Shown in pieces: positions 61,701-64,000 of a stretch of 64,000 bases of DNA. Position numbers and translations under genes: made by a program. Position 1 is the first letter of the stretch. Each line of letters begins with the position of its first letter. The notes below the pieces were generated by a model that did not search any database, had not been told where the DNA came from, and saw nothing but the letters and a program-made list of their open reading frames with translations. Source of the stretch: Taeniopygia guttata (lineage: Eukaryota > Chordata > Aves > Passeriformes > Estrildidae); assembly GCF_048771995.1 (NCBI RefSeq), contig NC_133063.1, positions 16,740,063 to 16,804,062 of the forward strand. The letters are read 5' to 3'.

Positions 61701-62111
61701 GCCATTTACATCAGATTATTTTTAGAACAATCCATGTTCTTGTTTTGGCAAGTCTTTAAATTCTCTGTAACAGTGTATTTTTAAAACCTTGTAAATGTAA
61801 ACAAATGCAGGTAATTTTGATTAAGATAGTAGTATTCATGTTTCATATCCAGAAGTAAGATATGTTTGGAAAAAACATGCTGCCACTGTTGAGAATGCAG
61901 TTTGAAACATAAAGAATATGCAGAATTAACAACTCTGAGAAAGCATTTTCTCCATGGCCCTCCAAAGTCACCACAAGCCTTTATGTTTCCTGCTTATTCA
62001 TTTCTCAGCACTTGAAGATTTGTCTGTGCATTCCTGACCCATTTCCATATACCTGATGGCACAAGTTTCTACAGTTTCTAGCTTTGCTTGTCCCTTTGAT
62101 AGTCTTACTGG

Positions 62112-62133
62112 AAAAAAAAAAAAAAAAAAAAAA
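62112..62133. repeat. Poly(A) run, 22 A
   Basis: Twenty-two consecutive A followed by GAAAGAGAG. It might be the tail of a retrocopy on the plus strand, but none was recognised upstream. Confidence 0.92.
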
Positions 62134-63099
62134 GAAAGAGAGAATTAATTTATAAAAGAATAAGGGCAGTGTTTACCTAGAATATAGGATAATGGTGATG
62201 CAGAAGGGAATGCAGATGGCAGCAGGGAAACCTGTCTATACAGGTGCACTTGCCAGAGTGTCTTGTCATTTTGGGTAATGTTGCATTCTCCCTTGCATTT
62301 TAACCTGAATTAAAATTCAAAAAAATACGATGATTGCAACATTGATCTATAATATTGTTACATACAATATGTTGCATTTTTCCTGCTGATTAAATGATGA
62401 TCTCATTACATTTGCTGCTTCTTTTATAAGGCCCCCACTCTTAGCAGAAGATGCATTTTTTTCCTGGGATGAAGAGAGCTGGCTGTACTGGGATCAAAGT
62501 GGGAATTGCACTGAACCTTTCTAGAAATCAGGTCAATACCCAAGTGTGGATTTATGTACTAACTTTCTAACATACTTATCTAATAGACTGGGACAAGAGC
62601 ATGTGTGGTGACAGTGGGAGACTCAAAGGATCCTTCGTGCCTTGCCATTTGTTTAATCCTTTGGAGACTACATCAGTGCTCGCAGTACTCTCCTTGTTAA
62701 ATATTAGCCCAGCTAGCCAAGCTAGTTCACAGACTCAGTTAAACCTGTTTCTACAGCCTGAGAAGCAAATTTACTGATATGAATGTCTTCCCATGGCATC
62801 AGATTACTTTTTCTACTGTGCTGGTAGGTGGGATTGGCCAGTTTAGTTTGTTTTCTTCATAATCTGGAGGCTGAAGAATGCAGACGCAGGGGGAATCTCC
62901 ACTGAGAGCTGGCACTCAGTATGAAAGTATTGAGATTTCCAGGCCTATCTTGAGCAATATCAGGAGATACCTTCCTAGACACTTTGGCTTCATTTATTGA
63001 GACTCACCAGTGGTCTTGCAAACTCAGTCACCCACCATAGGCCTGAAAATCCCTATAATAGCCCTTTGATAAAATATGCGTTCAAAAAATACAGTACTA

Positions 63100-63156
63100 T
63101 ACAATATGATACAACACAATACAATCCAACACAATGCAATACAATACAATAAAATA
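63100..63156. repeat. ACAAT pentanucleotide repeat, imperfect
   Basis: Roughly ten variant units (ATACA, ACAAC, ACAAT) in tandem, the last ones perfect. Confidence 0.85.
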
Positions 63157-64000
63157 ATGTTATAAACATTTCTTAATCTGGGAAAATATATAAATTATCA
63201 GAATTCTAAGGAAGTAGAATGTTCTTTGGACATTTATTGTCTTTTCTTACTTCTTTTTCCAGTATATCTAAGCATACCGTGTATCTTATATATCTTCTCA
63301 TTCTGTTAGATTTTCAGAACCTGGGCTTTATTTATTTGTTTTAAACACTTTTTAGTTTTTAGCATTATCCTTTCTGATGGGTTTCTGTTGATAACCTTTC
63401 TATTATCCTCTGGTTTCAACATCACCGTTTTTCTTAAATCTTACAGTTTATGACTAAGGCAGATTTTAAGTTAGGTAGCCATGGGTGAGTTTACTGAAAA
63501 TGTTCATATTGGACTGAATTCTTGGAGCTTTGGATTCTCAGTTCAGTGGAATCTGAAGTCCTTTCTTGTCCATCCAATTCCATGTCCTCATGGTTACAGT
63601 AGTGGTATTTCCAGAACATTTATAGTATTTTTGCAAAAGATATTTTCTCGATCATCAGAATCCCATCAGAAAGAAGCTGTGCAAGGTTCTTTTTGTACAT
63701 GTTGAAGAAAGCCATCTTTACAGTGTATTTCAAAGATTCACACTTTTTTTTTTTTTTCACAAAAAGAAATGCAGTGGCTAGCAGATACCTTTTTTAAGTG
63801 GTCAGTTTTTAAGAAGTAATTGAATATCACCTTGTTAGCCTGGTCTTGTCCCTTTTCTCTTAAGAGTCAGATTGTGATAGATGCGTAATGCAATGGTTGA
63901 CTCTCACAATTAAAAGGTAAATATAATGTATATAAATGATGAGAGAAGTTTTATAGACTTACAGTTATGTTTTACCCCCCTTGCACTGTTATCAGGGGGT

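Larger units (their letters stand above)
56660..64000. other. Region upstream of ZFAND5, no gene recognised
   Basis: This region is AT-rich. Open frames are short and unlike any family I know. It contains a possible LTR piece (57300-57720), a TTA-rich simple repeat (57821-57872), a hAT transposon fossil (58469-58710), a poly(A) run (62112-62133) and an ACAAT repeat (63100-63156). The next gene in the mammalian order, TMC1, was not detected here. Confidence 0.65.

Noticed and set aside
1-64000. tRNA, rRNA, snoRNA genes and CRISPR arrays
   Set aside because: No tRNA-like boxes, rRNA segments or regularly spaced repeats were noticed; CRISPR arrays are not expected in vertebrate DNA.

Overview
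This is vertebrate nuclear DNA, almost certainly from a bird: small GT-AG exons lie in AT-rich introns, two stretches are the avian-type LINE CR1, and several LTR fragments resemble families I remember from songbird genomes. The species is not determinable from the window. In chicken the orthologues of these two genes are, to my knowledge, on chromosome Z, so a Z-linked origin is likely but is an inference.

Two protein-coding genes face each other tail to tail. From 1 to about 20.5 kb, on the plus strand, lies GDA (guanine deaminase, also called cypin). Coding exons 2 to 14 are all present with consistent splice sites and phases. They give 409 residues and a stop at 19895-19897; the first coding exon lies upstream of the window. 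From about 40.4 to 56.2 kb, on the minus strand, lies ZFAND5 (A20/AN1 zinc-finger protein). It has five coding exons (210 residues, complete), a probable 1.5 kb 3' UTR, and a 5' non-coding part that starts in a strong CpG island at about 54.9-56.65 kb. The order and orientation GDA(+), ZFAND5(-) match the mammalian arrangement as I recall it, where TMC1 follows.

Between the genes (about 20.5-40.4 kb) I find no coding exon. There are a CR1 tail, simple repeats and a few GC-richer patches of unknown nature. The largest ZFAND5 intron (42.5-52.3 kb) carries a CR1 fragment and two solo-LTR-like fossils, all antisense to the gene, plus a perfect 23-bp inverted repeat. Upstream of the CpG island (56.7-64.0 kb) no gene was recognised. 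The clearest feature there is a short, old hAT-type DNA transposon with terminal inverted repeats and an imperfect 8-bp target duplication.

The two genes have no known joint pathway: GDA acts in purine catabolism and neuronal morphology, and ZFAND5 in ubiquitin/proteasome and mRNA-stability control. I found no convincing undescribed gene system. The more interesting signals are local: tandem duplications beside GDA splice acceptors, two Pumilio-type sites at the presumed ZFAND5 mRNA end, an 83-nt pure purine run in the ZFAND5 promoter, and the long perfect hairpin.
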